From: Pseudonocardia sp. ICBG1293
GTDB taxonomy: Bacteria > Actinomycetota > Actinomycetes > Mycobacteriales > Pseudonocardiaceae
Assembly: GCF_020131355.1 (NCBI RefSeq)
Contig: NZ_JAHLEL010000085.1
Coordinates: 186,001 to 250,000, forward strand
DNA: 64,000 nt
Direction of reading: 5' to 3'
Under the pieces are notes generated by a model. It was not told the origin of the DNA and searched no databases. It worked only from the letters and a program-made list of their open reading frames with translations. Each line of letters opens with the position of its first letter. Position 1 is the stretch's first letter. This document shows positions 15,738-23,949 of the stretch, piece by piece. A program made the position numbers and the translations under genes.

Positions 15738-16079
15738 GGCTCGCGGGCCCGGTCGCCCTGGCGGACCCGCTCGCCGAGTCCCCGATGGAGACCCGCATCC
15801 GCCTCGCCCTGCACGACCACGGCGTCCGCCCGCCGGTCCTGCAGCACCCGGTCGGGCCCTACCGGCTCGATCTCGCCCATCCCGACGTGCTGCTCGGTAG
15901 GGAGTACGACGGCGGACACCATCTCCGACCGCGATCGTGCCCGGACCGACCTGAGGAGGCAGGCGTTCCTGACCGCACAGGGCTGGGAGATCGTCCGCCC
16001 CGACCCGCGCACGGTCCTGGCCGCCCCCGACCTCCTGGCCGCCGACATCCGGCACCGCCTCGCCTCCCGGGCGCGGAGC
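15738..16079 (+). pseudogene. DUF559 domain protein remnant (frameshifted)
   Basis: The translation shows PMETRIRLALHDHGVRPPVL, then GPYRLDLAHPDVLLG and EYDGGHH. In the next frame it continues as DRDRARTDLRRQAFLTAQGW and PDPRTVLAAPDLL. Together these are the C-terminal half of an actinobacterial DUF559 (Vsr-like nuclease fold) protein, with one frameshift near 15925-15935. No start or ribosome site is present, and the N-terminal AbiEi-like half is missing. It lies between paaA and the GNAT gene and ends near a palindromic repeat. Confidence 0.6.
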
Positions 16080-16091
16080 CGGGGCGTCGAG

Positions 16092-16129
16092 CAGCACGTC
16101 TCCGCCCCGCCGGGGGCGGGAACGTGCTG
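16092..16129. terminator. Hairpin terminator, second copy of the 38-bp palindromic repeat
   Basis: An outer 8-bp stem CAGCACGT and an inner CCGCCCC stem are both perfect. It follows the GNAT stop (16139, minus strand). Read on the plus strand it differs from the reverse complement of the trpF hairpin core at one base. Confidence 0.6.
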
Positions 16130-16138
16130 GCCGACCGC

Positions 16139-16540
16139 TCAGCGGTGCAGGCGGAGCAGACCGGCGTCGGTGGGCGGGAGGCCGCAGGAACGGTGGAAGG
16201 GGGTGAGGTGGGGGGCGAAGTCGGCGTGCAGCCAGGTGCAGCCCGCCGCGGTGGCCTCCTCGACGGCCCCGGCGACCAGGGCCCGGCCGATCCCGCGGCG
16301 GCGGTACCCGTCCGCGACGACGAGGTCGAGCAGGAAGGCGTGCCGGTCGCCGTCCCAGGCCAGGTTGACGAACCCGACGAGCGCGTCGCCGTCGCGGGCG
16401 TCGAGCCAGCTCAGGCTGTGCTCGGCGAGCTGGGCGGACCAGCGGCGCAGCCGCGGGGTCTCGTCGAACCCCGCGGCGTGCAGCGCGGAGAGGGCGACGT
16501 CGTCGACCGCGGGCCGGACGCGGACCCGGACGCCGGTCAC
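16139..16540 (-). CDS. GNAT family N-acetyltransferase
   Basis: This is a 133-residue single-domain GNAT enzyme. The acetyl-CoA-binding motif A is LLDLVVADGYRRRGIGRALVAGAVEEA (central RRRGIG), followed by a WLHADFAPHLTPFHRSCG C-terminal segment. The GTG start overlaps the TetR stop by 4 bp, so it is translated with the paaG-like gene and the regulator. The substrate is unknown; there is no obvious link to phenylacetate chemistry beyond the shared operon. Confidence 0.82.
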   Translation of the reverse strand: MTGVRVRVRPAVDDVALSALHAAGFDETPRLRRWSAQLAEHSLSWLDARDGDALVGFVNLAWDGDRHAFLLDLVVADGYRRRGIGRALVAGAVEEATAAGCTWLHADFAPHLTPFHRSCGLPPTDAGLLRLHR

Positions 16541-17133
16541 GGTGCCGGCAGGATGCCGACGAACGCGGCGCGGACGACGTCCTGCGGCAGCGTGGCGGTC
16601 CCGGGCCGGCCGGGGCGGTACCACTCGACGATCGAGTTGATCGCCCCGGACAGCAGGCGTGCGGCCAGCGCGGGGTCGACGTCGGAGCGGACCTCCCCGG
16701 CGTCGACGGCCTCGCTGACCATGGTGCGCACGGCCGCGTCGAACGAGCGGCGGCGTTCCAGCGCCCAGCGCTCGGTCTCGGTGTTGCCCCGCACCCGGAG
16801 CAGCAGGGTCACGTAGGGCAGCTCGGCCATCAGCACCCCGACCTGCGCGGCGACGATCACCCGGAGCCGGGCCGCGGGGGAGCCGGTGCGGGCCTCCGGC
16901 AGCTCGAGCACGCCGAACAGTCCGTCCACCGCGCGTTCCAGTGCGGCGCGCAGCAGCGCCTCCTTGCCCGCGAAGTGGTGGTAGAACGACGACTTCGTGA
17001 TCCCGGCGGCACGCGAGAGGTCCTCCATCGACGTCGCGTCGTAGCCGCGGTCGATGAACTCGCCCACCGCGGTCTCGAGCAGTGCGTCGCGGCCCCCGCT
17101 CGGGCGCCGGGCGCGCTTGACGGGGGAGTTCAT
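16537..17133 (-). CDS. TetR family regulator of the paa locus (PaaR-like)
   Basis: This is a 198-residue repressor. The N-terminal TetR helix-turn-helix (about residues 15-60) reads FIDRGYDATSMEDLSRAAGITKSSFYHHFAGKEAL across the HTH. The C-terminal ligand domain is all helical. Its ATG overlaps the enoyl-CoA hydratase stop by 4 bp. TetR-type PaaR proteins repress phenylacetate genes in actinobacteria and are relieved by phenylacetyl-CoA; that role here is inferred from position and from three similar palindromes at the paa promoters. Confidence 0.85.
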   Translation of the reverse strand: MNSPVKRARRPSGGRDALLETAVGEFIDRGYDATSMEDLSRAAGITKSSFYHHFAGKEALLRAALERAVDGLFGVLELPEARTGSPAARLRVIVAAQVGVLMAELPYVTLLLRVRGNTETERWALERRRSFDAAVRTMVSEAVDAGEVRSDVDPALAARLLSGAINSIVEWYRPGRPGTATLPQDVVRAAFVGILPAP

Positions 17134-17948
17134 CGGCCCTCGAAGGTGGGCTTCTTCTTGGCCAGGAAGTCGCTCACGGCCTGCTGGTGGTCGCGCGTGG
17201 TCGACAGCCGCACCTGGGCGTCGGCCTCGTACTCCAGGACGGCGGGGAGCTCGTTGACCGCGCCGAAGCGCAGCGCACCCTTGACCTCGGCGTAGGCGCG
17301 GGTGGGGCCCGCGGCCAGCCGCCGGGCCAGCTCCAGTGCGCTGTCGAGCACCTGCTCGGCGGGGACGACGTCGCGCACCAGGCCCCAGTTGCGGGCGTCG
17401 GAGGCGCTGAACGGCTCGTTCAGCAGCAGCAGCTCCGTCGCCCGGGAGACGCCGACGGCGTGCGCGAGCGAGGCCGCGAGGCCGCTGTCGGTGGACAGCC
17501 CGATGCCGGTGAACGCTGCGGAGAACTTCAGGCCCTCCGCCGCGACCCGCAGGTCGGCGGCCAGCGCGATGCCGAGCCCGGCGCCCGCGCACGGTCCGTT
17601 GATCGCGGCGACCACCGGCTTGGGCGCCTCGTTGAGCGCACGGATCAGCGGGTTGTAGTGCCGGCGGACGGTACCCAGGGCGTCGACCGGGTCGGCCTCG
17701 AGCGCCGCGGCGTGCTCGCCCAGGTCCTGGCCGACGCAGAACGCCTTCCCCGCGCCGGTCAGGACGACCGCGCGCAGCGACCGGTCCGCGGCGACCTCGA
17801 CGGTCGCGGCGAGCAGCGCTCCCTTGAGCTCGACGGTGAGCGCGTTGTACTTCGCGGGGCGGTTCAGCGTGACCACCGCGACCGACGGGTCGGTCTCGTC
17901 GCGGGTCACGAGGACGGCGGGATCGGTGCCGGTGGCGGGGGAGGTCAT
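17130..17948 (-). CDS. Enoyl-CoA hydratase/isomerase, PaaG-like
   Basis: This is a 272-residue crotonase-family protein. The oxyanion-hole blocks are GKAFCVGQDLGEH and NGPCAGAGLGIALAADLRVA. The GIGLSTDSGLAASLAHAVG segment carries Asp where hydratases have Glu, as in PaaG-type isomerases that convert the ring epoxide to the oxepin-CoA. That fits the gene's place beside paaZ. It shares a divergent promoter region with paaZ and leads an operon with the TetR and GNAT genes. A general enoyl-CoA hydratase role cannot be excluded. Confidence 0.83.
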   Translation of the reverse strand: MTSPATGTDPAVLVTRDETDPSVAVVTLNRPAKYNALTVELKGALLAATVEVAADRSLRAVVLTGAGKAFCVGQDLGEHAAALEADPVDALGTVRRHYNPLIRALNEAPKPVVAAINGPCAGAGLGIALAADLRVAAEGLKFSAAFTGIGLSTDSGLAASLAHAVGVSRATELLLLNEPFSASDARNWGLVRDVVPAEQVLDSALELARRLAAGPTRAYAEVKGALRFGAVNELPAVLEYEADAQVRLSTTRDHQQAVSDFLAKKKPTFEGR

Positions 17949-17967
17949 CCGGTGAGCGTAGCGGCCG

Positions 17968-17981
17968 ACCGAACGATCGGT
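17968..17981. promoter_or_regulatory. Candidate PaaR operator before the paaG-like gene
   Basis: ACCGA-N4-TCGGT lies 20 bp before the paaG-like start. CCGAACGA is shared exactly with the sites upstream of paaA and paaZ. Confidence 0.5.
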
Positions 17982-18033
17982 CTCCGGTGCGACACGAGTC
18001 TGGTGCGCCGGCGAGGACCGGTGCTACGTTCTC

Positions 18034-18049
18034 CCGAACGAACGGTCGG
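18034..18049. promoter_or_regulatory. Candidate PaaR operator before paaZ
   Basis: CCGAACGAACGGTCGG is an imperfect palindrome 44 bp upstream of the paaZ start, matching the paaA site at 14 of 16 positions. Confidence 0.55.
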
Positions 18050-18092
18050 TTCAATGCTGACTTCGAGGACGAAGCGCGACGGAGGCTCGCCG

Positions 18093-20123
18093 ATGACCCT
18101 GCTCCGCAGTCACCTCTCCGGTACCTGGCAGACCGGATCCGGGGACGGTCGCCCGCTGTACGACGCGGTGACCGGCGACGAGGTCGCCCGCATCTCCTCC
18201 GACGGCCTGGACCTCGGTGCGGCCCTGGCCCACGGTCGCCGCACCGGTGGCCCGGCCCTGCGCGAGCTGACCTTCCACCAGCGCGCCGCGCTGCTGAAGG
18301 CGCTCGGCGGGCACCTGCGCGAGCACCGCGAGGAGCTCTACGCCGTCTCCGTCCGTACCGGAGCGACCCTCGCCGACTCGAGGTTCGACGTCGACGGCGG
18401 CATCGGGGTCCTGCTCGCCTACGCCTCCAAGGCCAAGCGCGAGCTGCCCAACGACACGATCCACGTCGAGGGCGAGGTCGAGCCGCTCGGCCGGGGCGGG
18501 ACGTTCCTCGGCCAGCACGTGCTGACCCCGCGCCACGGGGTCGCGGTGCAGGTCAACGCGTTCAACTTCCCGGTCTGGGGGCCGCTGGAGAAGCTCGCCC
18601 CCGCGTTCCTCGCGGGCGTCCCCACGCTGATCAAGCCGGCGTCGCCGACCGCGTTCCTGACCGCGAAGCTGGTCGAGCTGATCGTCGACTCGGGTCTGCT
18701 GCCCGATGGCGCGGTCCAGTTCGTCGCCGGGTCGCTGGGCGACTGTTTCGACCATCTCACCGGGCAGGACCTGGTGAGCTTCACCGGGTCGGCCTCGACC
18801 GCACACACCCTGCGCAGCCACCCGGGCATCGTCCGGAACTCGGTGCGGTTCTCCGCCGAGGCCGACTCGCTCAACCTCGCCGCACTCGGGCCGGACGCCG
18901 CGCCCGGGACCGAGGAGTTCGACCTCTTCGTGACCGCGCTGACCACGGAGATGACGGTCAAGGCGGGGCAGAAGTGCACCGCGATCCGCCGGGCCCTCGT
19001 GCCGCGCGCGCACGTCGACGCCGTCGTCGAGGCGGTCACCGCGCAGCTGGCGACGGTCGTCGTCGGGGCCCCGGACGCGGCCGGGGTGCGGATGGGTGCG
19101 CTCGCGAGCCTGGACCAGCGCGAGGAGGTCCGCCGCAGCGTGAAGGCGCTGCGCGACGCCGGGCGGATCGTGTTCGGCGACCCGGACCACGTCGAGGTGA
19201 CCGGCGCCGACGCGGACCGGGGCGCGTTCGTCTCGCCGTTGCTGCTGGTCGGCGACCCGGACCGCGCCGAGCCGCACGAGGTCGAGGCGTTCGGCCCGGT
19301 GGCGACGGTGCTGCCCTACGACTCCACCGAGCAGCTGATCGACCACGCCGCCCGCGGCCAGGGCTCGCTCGCCGGCTCGGTCGTCTCCGCCGACCCCGGG
19401 TTCGTCCGCGAGGTCGTCCTGGGCCTCGCGCCGTTCCACGGCCGCGTCCACGTGCTCAACGCCCGCGACGCCGGGGAGTCGACAGGACACGGGTCCCCGC
19501 TGCCCCAGCTGGTCCACGGCGGCCCCGGCCGGGCCGGCGGCGGCGAGGAGATGGGCGGCGTGCGCGGGGTGTTCCACCACATGCAGCGCACCGCGGTCCA
19601 GGCCGATCCCGACTCGCTCGCCGCGATCACCGGCCGCTGGGTCACCGGCGCGCGGCGCCACACCTCCGACGTGCACCCGTTCCGCAGGCACCTCGAGGAG
19701 CTGCGCCCCGGCGACTGCCTGGTCGCCGGCCCGCGCCGGGTGACCCGGGAGGACGTGGAGCACTTCGCCGAGTTCACCGGCGACACGTTCTACGCGCACA
19801 TGGACGAGACCGCCGCCGCGGCGAACCCGCTGTTCGGCCAGCGCGTCGCGCACGGCTACCTGGTGGTCTCGCTGGCCGCGGGGCTGTTCGTGGATCCGGA
19901 CCCGGGCCCGGTGCTCGCGAACTTCGGTGTCGACGGGCTGCGGTTCCTCACCCCGGTCCGCTTCGACGACGAGCTCACCGTGACCCTGACCTGCAAGCAG
20001 CTCACCCCGCGCGAGTCCGCGGCCTACGGCGAGGTCCGCTGGGACGCCGACGTCACGCGCCAGGACGGCGAGTCCGTCGCCCGCTACGACGTGCTCACCC
20101 TCGTCGCGAAGAAGGACGCGTGA
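18093..20123 (+). CDS. paaZ: Bifunctional oxepin-CoA hydrolase / semialdehyde dehydrogenase PaaZ
   Basis: This is a 676-residue fusion protein. The N-terminal ~520 residues are an aldehyde dehydrogenase (NAFNFPVWGPLEKLAPAFLAG, catalytic GQKCTAIRR). The C-terminal ~150 residues are an R-specific hydratase (MaoC) domain with FTGDTFYAHMDE and FGQRVAHGYLV that opens the oxepin ring. Together they give 3-oxo-5,6-dehydrosuberyl-CoA. The ATG at 18093 is chosen because a GGAGG ribosome site lies 7 bases upstream and MTLLRSHLSGTW is the usual N terminus. It overlaps paaK by one base (TGATG). Confidence 0.95.
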   Translation: MTLLRSHLSGTWQTGSGDGRPLYDAVTGDEVARISSDGLDLGAALAHGRRTGGPALRELTFHQRAALLKALGGHLREHREELYAVSVRTGATLADSRFDVDGGIGVLLAYASKAKRELPNDTIHVEGEVEPLGRGGTFLGQHVLTPRHGVAVQVNAFNFPVWGPLEKLAPAFLAGVPTLIKPASPTAFLTAKLVELIVDSGLLPDGAVQFVAGSLGDCFDHLTGQDLVSFTGSASTAHTLRSHPGIVRNSVRFSAEADSLNLAALGPDAAPGTEEFDLFVTALTTEMTVKAGQKCTAIRRALVPRAHVDAVVEAVTAQLATVVVGAPDAAGVRMGALASLDQREEVRRSVKALRDAGRIVFGDPDHVEVTGADADRGAFVSPLLLVGDPDRAEPHEVEAFGPVATVLPYDSTEQLIDHAARGQGSLAGSVVSADPGFVREVVLGLAPFHGRVHVLNARDAGESTGHGSPLPQLVHGGPGRAGGGEEMGGVRGVFHHMQRTAVQADPDSLAAITGRWVTGARRHTSDVHPFRRHLEELRPGDCLVAGPRRVTREDVEHFAEFTGDTFYAHMDETAAAANPLFGQRVAHGYLVVSLAAGLFVDPDPGPVLANFGVDGLRFLTPVRFDDELTVTLTCKQLTPRESAAYGEVRWDADVTRQDGESVARYDVLTLVAKKDA

Positions 20124-21442
20124 TGACGACCGCCACGAAGCGCCTGGGCGACGCGCCCCCGCCTGAGCTGCTGGACCCGGCCGAGCGGATGTCGGTCGAC
20201 GAGCTGCGCGCACTGCAGCTGGAGCGTCTGCAGTGGACGCTGCGGCACGCCTACGACAACGTGCCGCACTACCGCGCGAAGTTCGACGAACACGGCGTGC
20301 ACCCCGACGACTGCCGCGAGCTCGCCGACATCGCCAGGTTCCCGACGACGACCAAGGCCGACCTGCGGGAGACCTACCCGTTCGGCATGTTCGCGGTGCC
20401 GCGGGAGCGGATCGCGCGGATCCACGCGTCGTCGGGCACCACGGGCCGACCGACCGTCGTCGGCTACACCGCGGGCGACCTCGACCGGTGGGCCGGGCTC
20501 GTCGCCCGGTCGATCCGGGCCGCGGGTGGGCGCCCCGGGCACCGCGTGCACGTCGCCTACGGGTACGGCCTGTTCACCGGCGGGCTCGGCGCGCACTACG
20601 GCGCGGAGAAGCTGGGCGCGACCGTCATCCCGGTCTCCGGCGGGATGACCCCGCGCCAGGTGCAGCTGATCGGCGACTTCGAGCCCGAGGTCATCATGCT
20701 GACCCCGAGCTACATGCTCACCCTGCTCGACGAGTTCGAGCGCCGGGGTGTCGACCCCCGGTCGACGAGCCTGCAGGTCGGGATCTTCGGCGCCGAGCCG
20801 TGGACCGAGCAGATGCGCGCCGAGATCGAGCAGCGGGCCGGCATCCACGCCGTGGACATCTACGGGCTGTCCGAGGTCATGGGGCCCGGGGTGTCGCAGG
20901 AGTGCGTGGAGACCAAGGACGGCCTGCACATCTGGGAGGACCACTTCCTGCCCGAGGTCGTCGACCCGCTCGACGGCACCCCGCTGCCCGACGGCACCGA
21001 GGGCGAGCTGCTGTTCACCAGCCTCACCAAGGAGGGGCTGCCGATCGTCCGGTACCGCACCCGCGACCTCACGACGCTGCTCCCGGGCACCGCGCGGCCG
21101 CAGATGCGGCGGATGGCCAAGATCACCGGCCGGTCCGACGACATGATCATCCTGCGCGGGGTGAACGTGTTCCCGACCCAGATCGAGGAGATCGTGCTCC
21201 GCACGCCCGGTCTCGCCCCGCACTTCCAGCTGGAGCTGACGACCCAGGGCAGGCTCGACGCGATGACCGTGCGCGTCGAGGCCCGCGGCGACACCCCCGC
21301 CGAGCGTCGTGACCCGGCCGCCGCCGAGCTCGTCCGCGCGGTGAAGGAGACCGTCGGGATCTCCGTGACCTGCGACGTGGTCGATCCCGACACCCTGGAA
21401 CGCTCGGTCGGGAAGCTGCAGCGGCTCAAGGACCGGCGCTGA
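20123..21442 (+). CDS. paaK: Phenylacetate-CoA ligase PaaK
   Basis: This 439-residue adenylate-forming enzyme makes phenylacetyl-CoA from phenylacetate, ATP and CoA, the entry step of the pathway. The P-loop motif is SSGTTGRPTVVGYT (about residue 100). YGLSEVMGPGV, YRTRDL and GRSDDMIILRGVNVFP follow in ligase order, with the C-terminal Lys motif SVGKLQRLKD. Length and order match PaaK. It overlaps paaZ by one base and is transcribed from the same promoter. Confidence 0.95.
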   Translation: MTTATKRLGDAPPPELLDPAERMSVDELRALQLERLQWTLRHAYDNVPHYRAKFDEHGVHPDDCRELADIARFPTTTKADLRETYPFGMFAVPRERIARIHASSGTTGRPTVVGYTAGDLDRWAGLVARSIRAAGGRPGHRVHVAYGYGLFTGGLGAHYGAEKLGATVIPVSGGMTPRQVQLIGDFEPEVIMLTPSYMLTLLDEFERRGVDPRSTSLQVGIFGAEPWTEQMRAEIEQRAGIHAVDIYGLSEVMGPGVSQECVETKDGLHIWEDHFLPEVVDPLDGTPLPDGTEGELLFTSLTKEGLPIVRYRTRDLTTLLPGTARPQMRRMAKITGRSDDMIILRGVNVFPTQIEEIVLRTPGLAPHFQLELTTQGRLDAMTVRVEARGDTPAERRDPAAAELVRAVKETVGISVTCDVVDPDTLERSVGKLQRLKDRR

Positions 21443-21446
21443 GGGA

Positions 21447-22139
21447 ATGCCGCGGCACCCCGGCCGGTTGCGGCCGGGTGTGAAGCTGGAGATCTGGTCC
21501 GACGTCGTCTGTCCGTGGTGCGCGATCGGGCGGGCCCGGCTGCGGACCGCGCTGGCCGGTCACGCCCACCGCGACGAGGTGACGGTGCGGTGGCGCAGCT
21601 TCGAGCTGGAACCGGATGCGCCCCGCGAGCGCGGCGACGGTGCCGAGCACCTCGCCTCGACGTTCGGTGTGAGCGTCGAGGCGGCCCGGCGGATGCAGGA
21701 CCGCGTCGCCGCCACCGCGGCGCAGGACGGGCTGGAGTTCCACGTCGACCGGGCCCGCCACGGCAACACCGCCGACGCCCACCGGCTGCTCCACCACGCC
21801 TGGGAGACCGGCGGTCCTGCACTGCAGGACACCCTGAAGGGGCGGCTGCTGCAGGCCTCGTTCACCGACGGTGAGCCGATCGGCGACCCCGGGGCGCTGG
21901 CCCGGATCGCGGTGGACGCCGGTCTCGACGACGGCGCGGTCCGCGACGTGCTCGGCTCCGACCGGTACCTCGACGACGTCCGCGCCGACGAGGACCTGGC
22001 CCGGCGACTCGGCATCACCTCGGTACCGTTCCTCGTCGTCGACGACCGCTACGGCGTCGCCGGCGCCCAGCCCGTGGACGCGCTGCGGCAGCTCCTCGAC
22101 ACCGCGTGGGCGGAGCGGGGGACACCCGCCCGGAGCTAG
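21447..22139 (+). CDS. DsbA family oxidoreductase (FrnE-like)
   Basis: This is a 230-residue thioredoxin-fold protein with the active-site CPWC (about residue 22), an inserted helical domain, and the cis-Pro loop GITSVPFLVVDDRYGVAGAQP. It lacks a signal peptide and is therefore cytosolic, like FrnE-type 2-hydroxychromene-isomerase-related DsbA proteins. It starts 4 bp after paaK; a GTG at 21480 (VKLEIWSDVVCPWC) is a likely alternative start. Its TAG stop lies in the CTAG tetranucleotide where IS-A inserted. Confidence 0.85.
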   Translation: MPRHPGRLRPGVKLEIWSDVVCPWCAIGRARLRTALAGHAHRDEVTVRWRSFELEPDAPRERGDGAEHLASTFGVSVEAARRMQDRVAATAAQDGLEFHVDRARHGNTADAHRLLHHAWETGGPALQDTLKGRLLQASFTDGEPIGDPGALARIAVDAGLDDGAVRDVLGSDRYLDDVRADEDLARRLGITSVPFLVVDDRYGVAGAQPVDALRQLLDTAWAERGTPARS

Positions 22140-22153
22140 GGCGTGTCTCCTAA

Positions 22154-22274
22154 GAGGTCGTTTCAGAACGACTTGTCGAGTTTCCATTGACCCCTCGACG
22201 ACAGATCAAACGGCAGGTCAGATAGCCGCTTGTCGTCTACAACAGACACGTCGACCTCGTTCTGAAATGACCTC
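22154..22274. mobile_element. MITE copy 1 (121 bp)
   Basis: The terminal inverted repeats (GAGGTCGTTTCAGAACGA and GAGGTCATTTCAGAACGA) match at 17 of 18 bases. TAA flanks both ends. It has no transposase. The first 15 bases equal the IS-B terminus, so IS-B transposase is the likely mobiliser. Four copies occur in the window. Confidence 0.9.
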
Positions 22275-22277
22275 TAA

Positions 22278-23881
22278 GCTTGATCTTTAACCTTCCGGAG
22301 CTGCTGCTGGGAGGTTGATGTAGTTCGGGCGGCGTGTCGGCGGGACATGGGTACGGCCACCGCTTGATCATCTTCGGGTTCCTTCCACAGAACATCGAAG
22401 ACGAAAGCGGTGGCCGTGGTGGTCAGTGTGGCTTCTGCCGGGCCAGTGGTGCTCGGTGACACTCCGGTCGGGCGGGGTGATCTTGCCGGGTTTCGGCAGG
22501 AGTTCTACGCGTCGTTGACTGCGCGAGCGGATGCGCTGTTCGAGCTCACCGACGCCGTGTTGTGCGCGGACGGCCCGGTTCGCTCGCTACCGGAGCTGAC
22601 CTTGGTGGCTGAGCACCGTCGCGGGCACGGCGCGATGTACGACGCGTTGGCCTGTGGCAGGATCTCCGCCCGGAGGCTGCGCCGGGTGCTGGCCGGTCTC
22701 CCGTTGCCCCGTGCCGTCGACGGTCGGATCGTGCTCGCCGTGGATGTCAGCCCGTGGCTGCGCCCGGACGCTACGACCAGCGATCAGCGGCTGTTCTGCC
22801 ATGTCTACGGACGCGGAAAGGGCAACGCGCAGCTGATCCCGGGCTGGCCATACTCGTTCGTCGCCGCCCTGGAGACGGGCCGGACGTCGTGGACGGCGGT
22901 CCTGGACGCGGTTCGACTCGGCCCGGCCGACGACGCCACCGCGGTGACCGCCACCCAGCTACGCGCGGTCATCGAGCGACTGACCAGCGCCGGGCACTGG
23001 CGCCCCGGGGACCCGGACATCGTGATCGTCACCGACACCGGATACGACATCACCCGCCTCGCCTACGTACTGGCCGATCTGCCCGTCGAGCTGGTCGGAC
23101 GACTGCGCTCGGACCGGGTCCTGCGCCTGCCCAAGCCGCCACGGCTGCCCGGCACGACCGGGCGCCCACCCAAGCACGGCCCGGAGATCGCCTTGAACCG
23201 GCCCGCCACCTGGATCGAACCGGTGCACACCACGACGACCAAGACCACCCGCTACGGCACTGCCGTCGCGACCAGCTGGGACCGGGTCCACCCCCGGCTG
23301 ACCCGGCGCACGTGCTGGATCGACCACGCCGGCGAACTGCCGATCATCGAGGGCACCCTGCTCCGGCTGCAGGTCGACCACCTACCCGGCGACCGCGACC
23401 CGAAGCCCGTGTGGCTATGGAGCTCCGCCACCGACGCGAGCGCCGCCGACGTGGACCGCTGGTGGCAGGCGTTCCTCCGCAGATTCGATCTCGAGCACAC
23501 ATTCCGCCTGCTCAAGCAGACCCTCGGCTGGACAACCCCGAAGCTGCGCACCCCCGAAGCCGCCGACCGCTGGACCTGGCTGATCATCGCCTCCCACACC
23601 CAACTCCGCCTGGCCCGACCACTGGCCGCCGACCTACGCCGCCCCTGGGAACGACCCGCCGCCCCCACCCGGCTCACCCCGGCCCGGGTTCGCCGCGCCT
23701 TTCGGAACATCCGCGCGCGGACCGTCCTCCCGGCCAGTGCACCGAAACCCAGCCGACCCGGTCCCGGCCGCCCACCCGGCTCCCGCAACCGGCACACCCC
23801 GACCAGCCACGACGTCGGGAAAACGGTCAAACGCGACCGCACCATCACCGCGCGACGACAACACACAGGTTAAAAACCAAG
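22278..23881 (+). mobile_element. IS-C, 1.6-kb DDE insertion sequence
   Basis: Imperfect ends GCTTGATCTTTAACC and, inverted, GCTTGGTTTTTAACC bound one transposase gene. CTAA (possibly CTAAG) is duplicated at 22274 and 23882. It sits at the joint between MITE copy 1 and IS-B copy 1. Confidence 0.85.
22410..23873 (+). CDS. DDE transposase of IS-C (IS701-like / NF041680-type)
   Basis: This is a 487-residue transposase. Candidate acidic residues lie in VLAVDVSPWLRPD, VIVTDTGYDITRLAY and RRFDLEHTFRLLKQTLGW, the last being the ExxF-type motif of RNase H-fold transposases. The C-terminal tail is Pro/Arg rich and probably binds DNA. The N-terminal sequence (VLGDTPVGRGDLAGFR) recalls the family named NF041680 in automated annotation; this label is from memory. 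The GTG start at 22410 lies 130 bp inside the left end. The gene appears intact. Confidence 0.85.
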   Translation: MAVVVSVASAGPVVLGDTPVGRGDLAGFRQEFYASLTARADALFELTDAVLCADGPVRSLPELTLVAEHRRGHGAMYDALACGRISARRLRRVLAGLPLPRAVDGRIVLAVDVSPWLRPDATTSDQRLFCHVYGRGKGNAQLIPGWPYSFVAALETGRTSWTAVLDAVRLGPADDATAVTATQLRAVIERLTSAGHWRPGDPDIVIVTDTGYDITRLAYVLADLPVELVGRLRSDRVLRLPKPPRLPGTTGRPPKHGPEIALNRPATWIEPVHTTTTKTTRYGTAVATSWDRVHPRLTRRTCWIDHAGELPIIEGTLLRLQVDHLPGDRDPKPVWLWSSATDASAADVDRWWQAFLRRFDLEHTFRLLKQTLGWTTPKLRTPEAADRWTWLIIASHTQLRLARPLAADLRRPWERPAAPTRLTPARVRRAFRNIRARTVLPASAPKPSRPGPGRPPGSRNRHTPTSHDVGKTVKRDRTITARRQHTG

Positions 23882-23949
23882 CTAAGACGTCGTTTCAGAA
23901 GTGGTGGGCCCGGTTCTGCCGGTGACGGCGGGGCTGGCAGCATCGGCTG

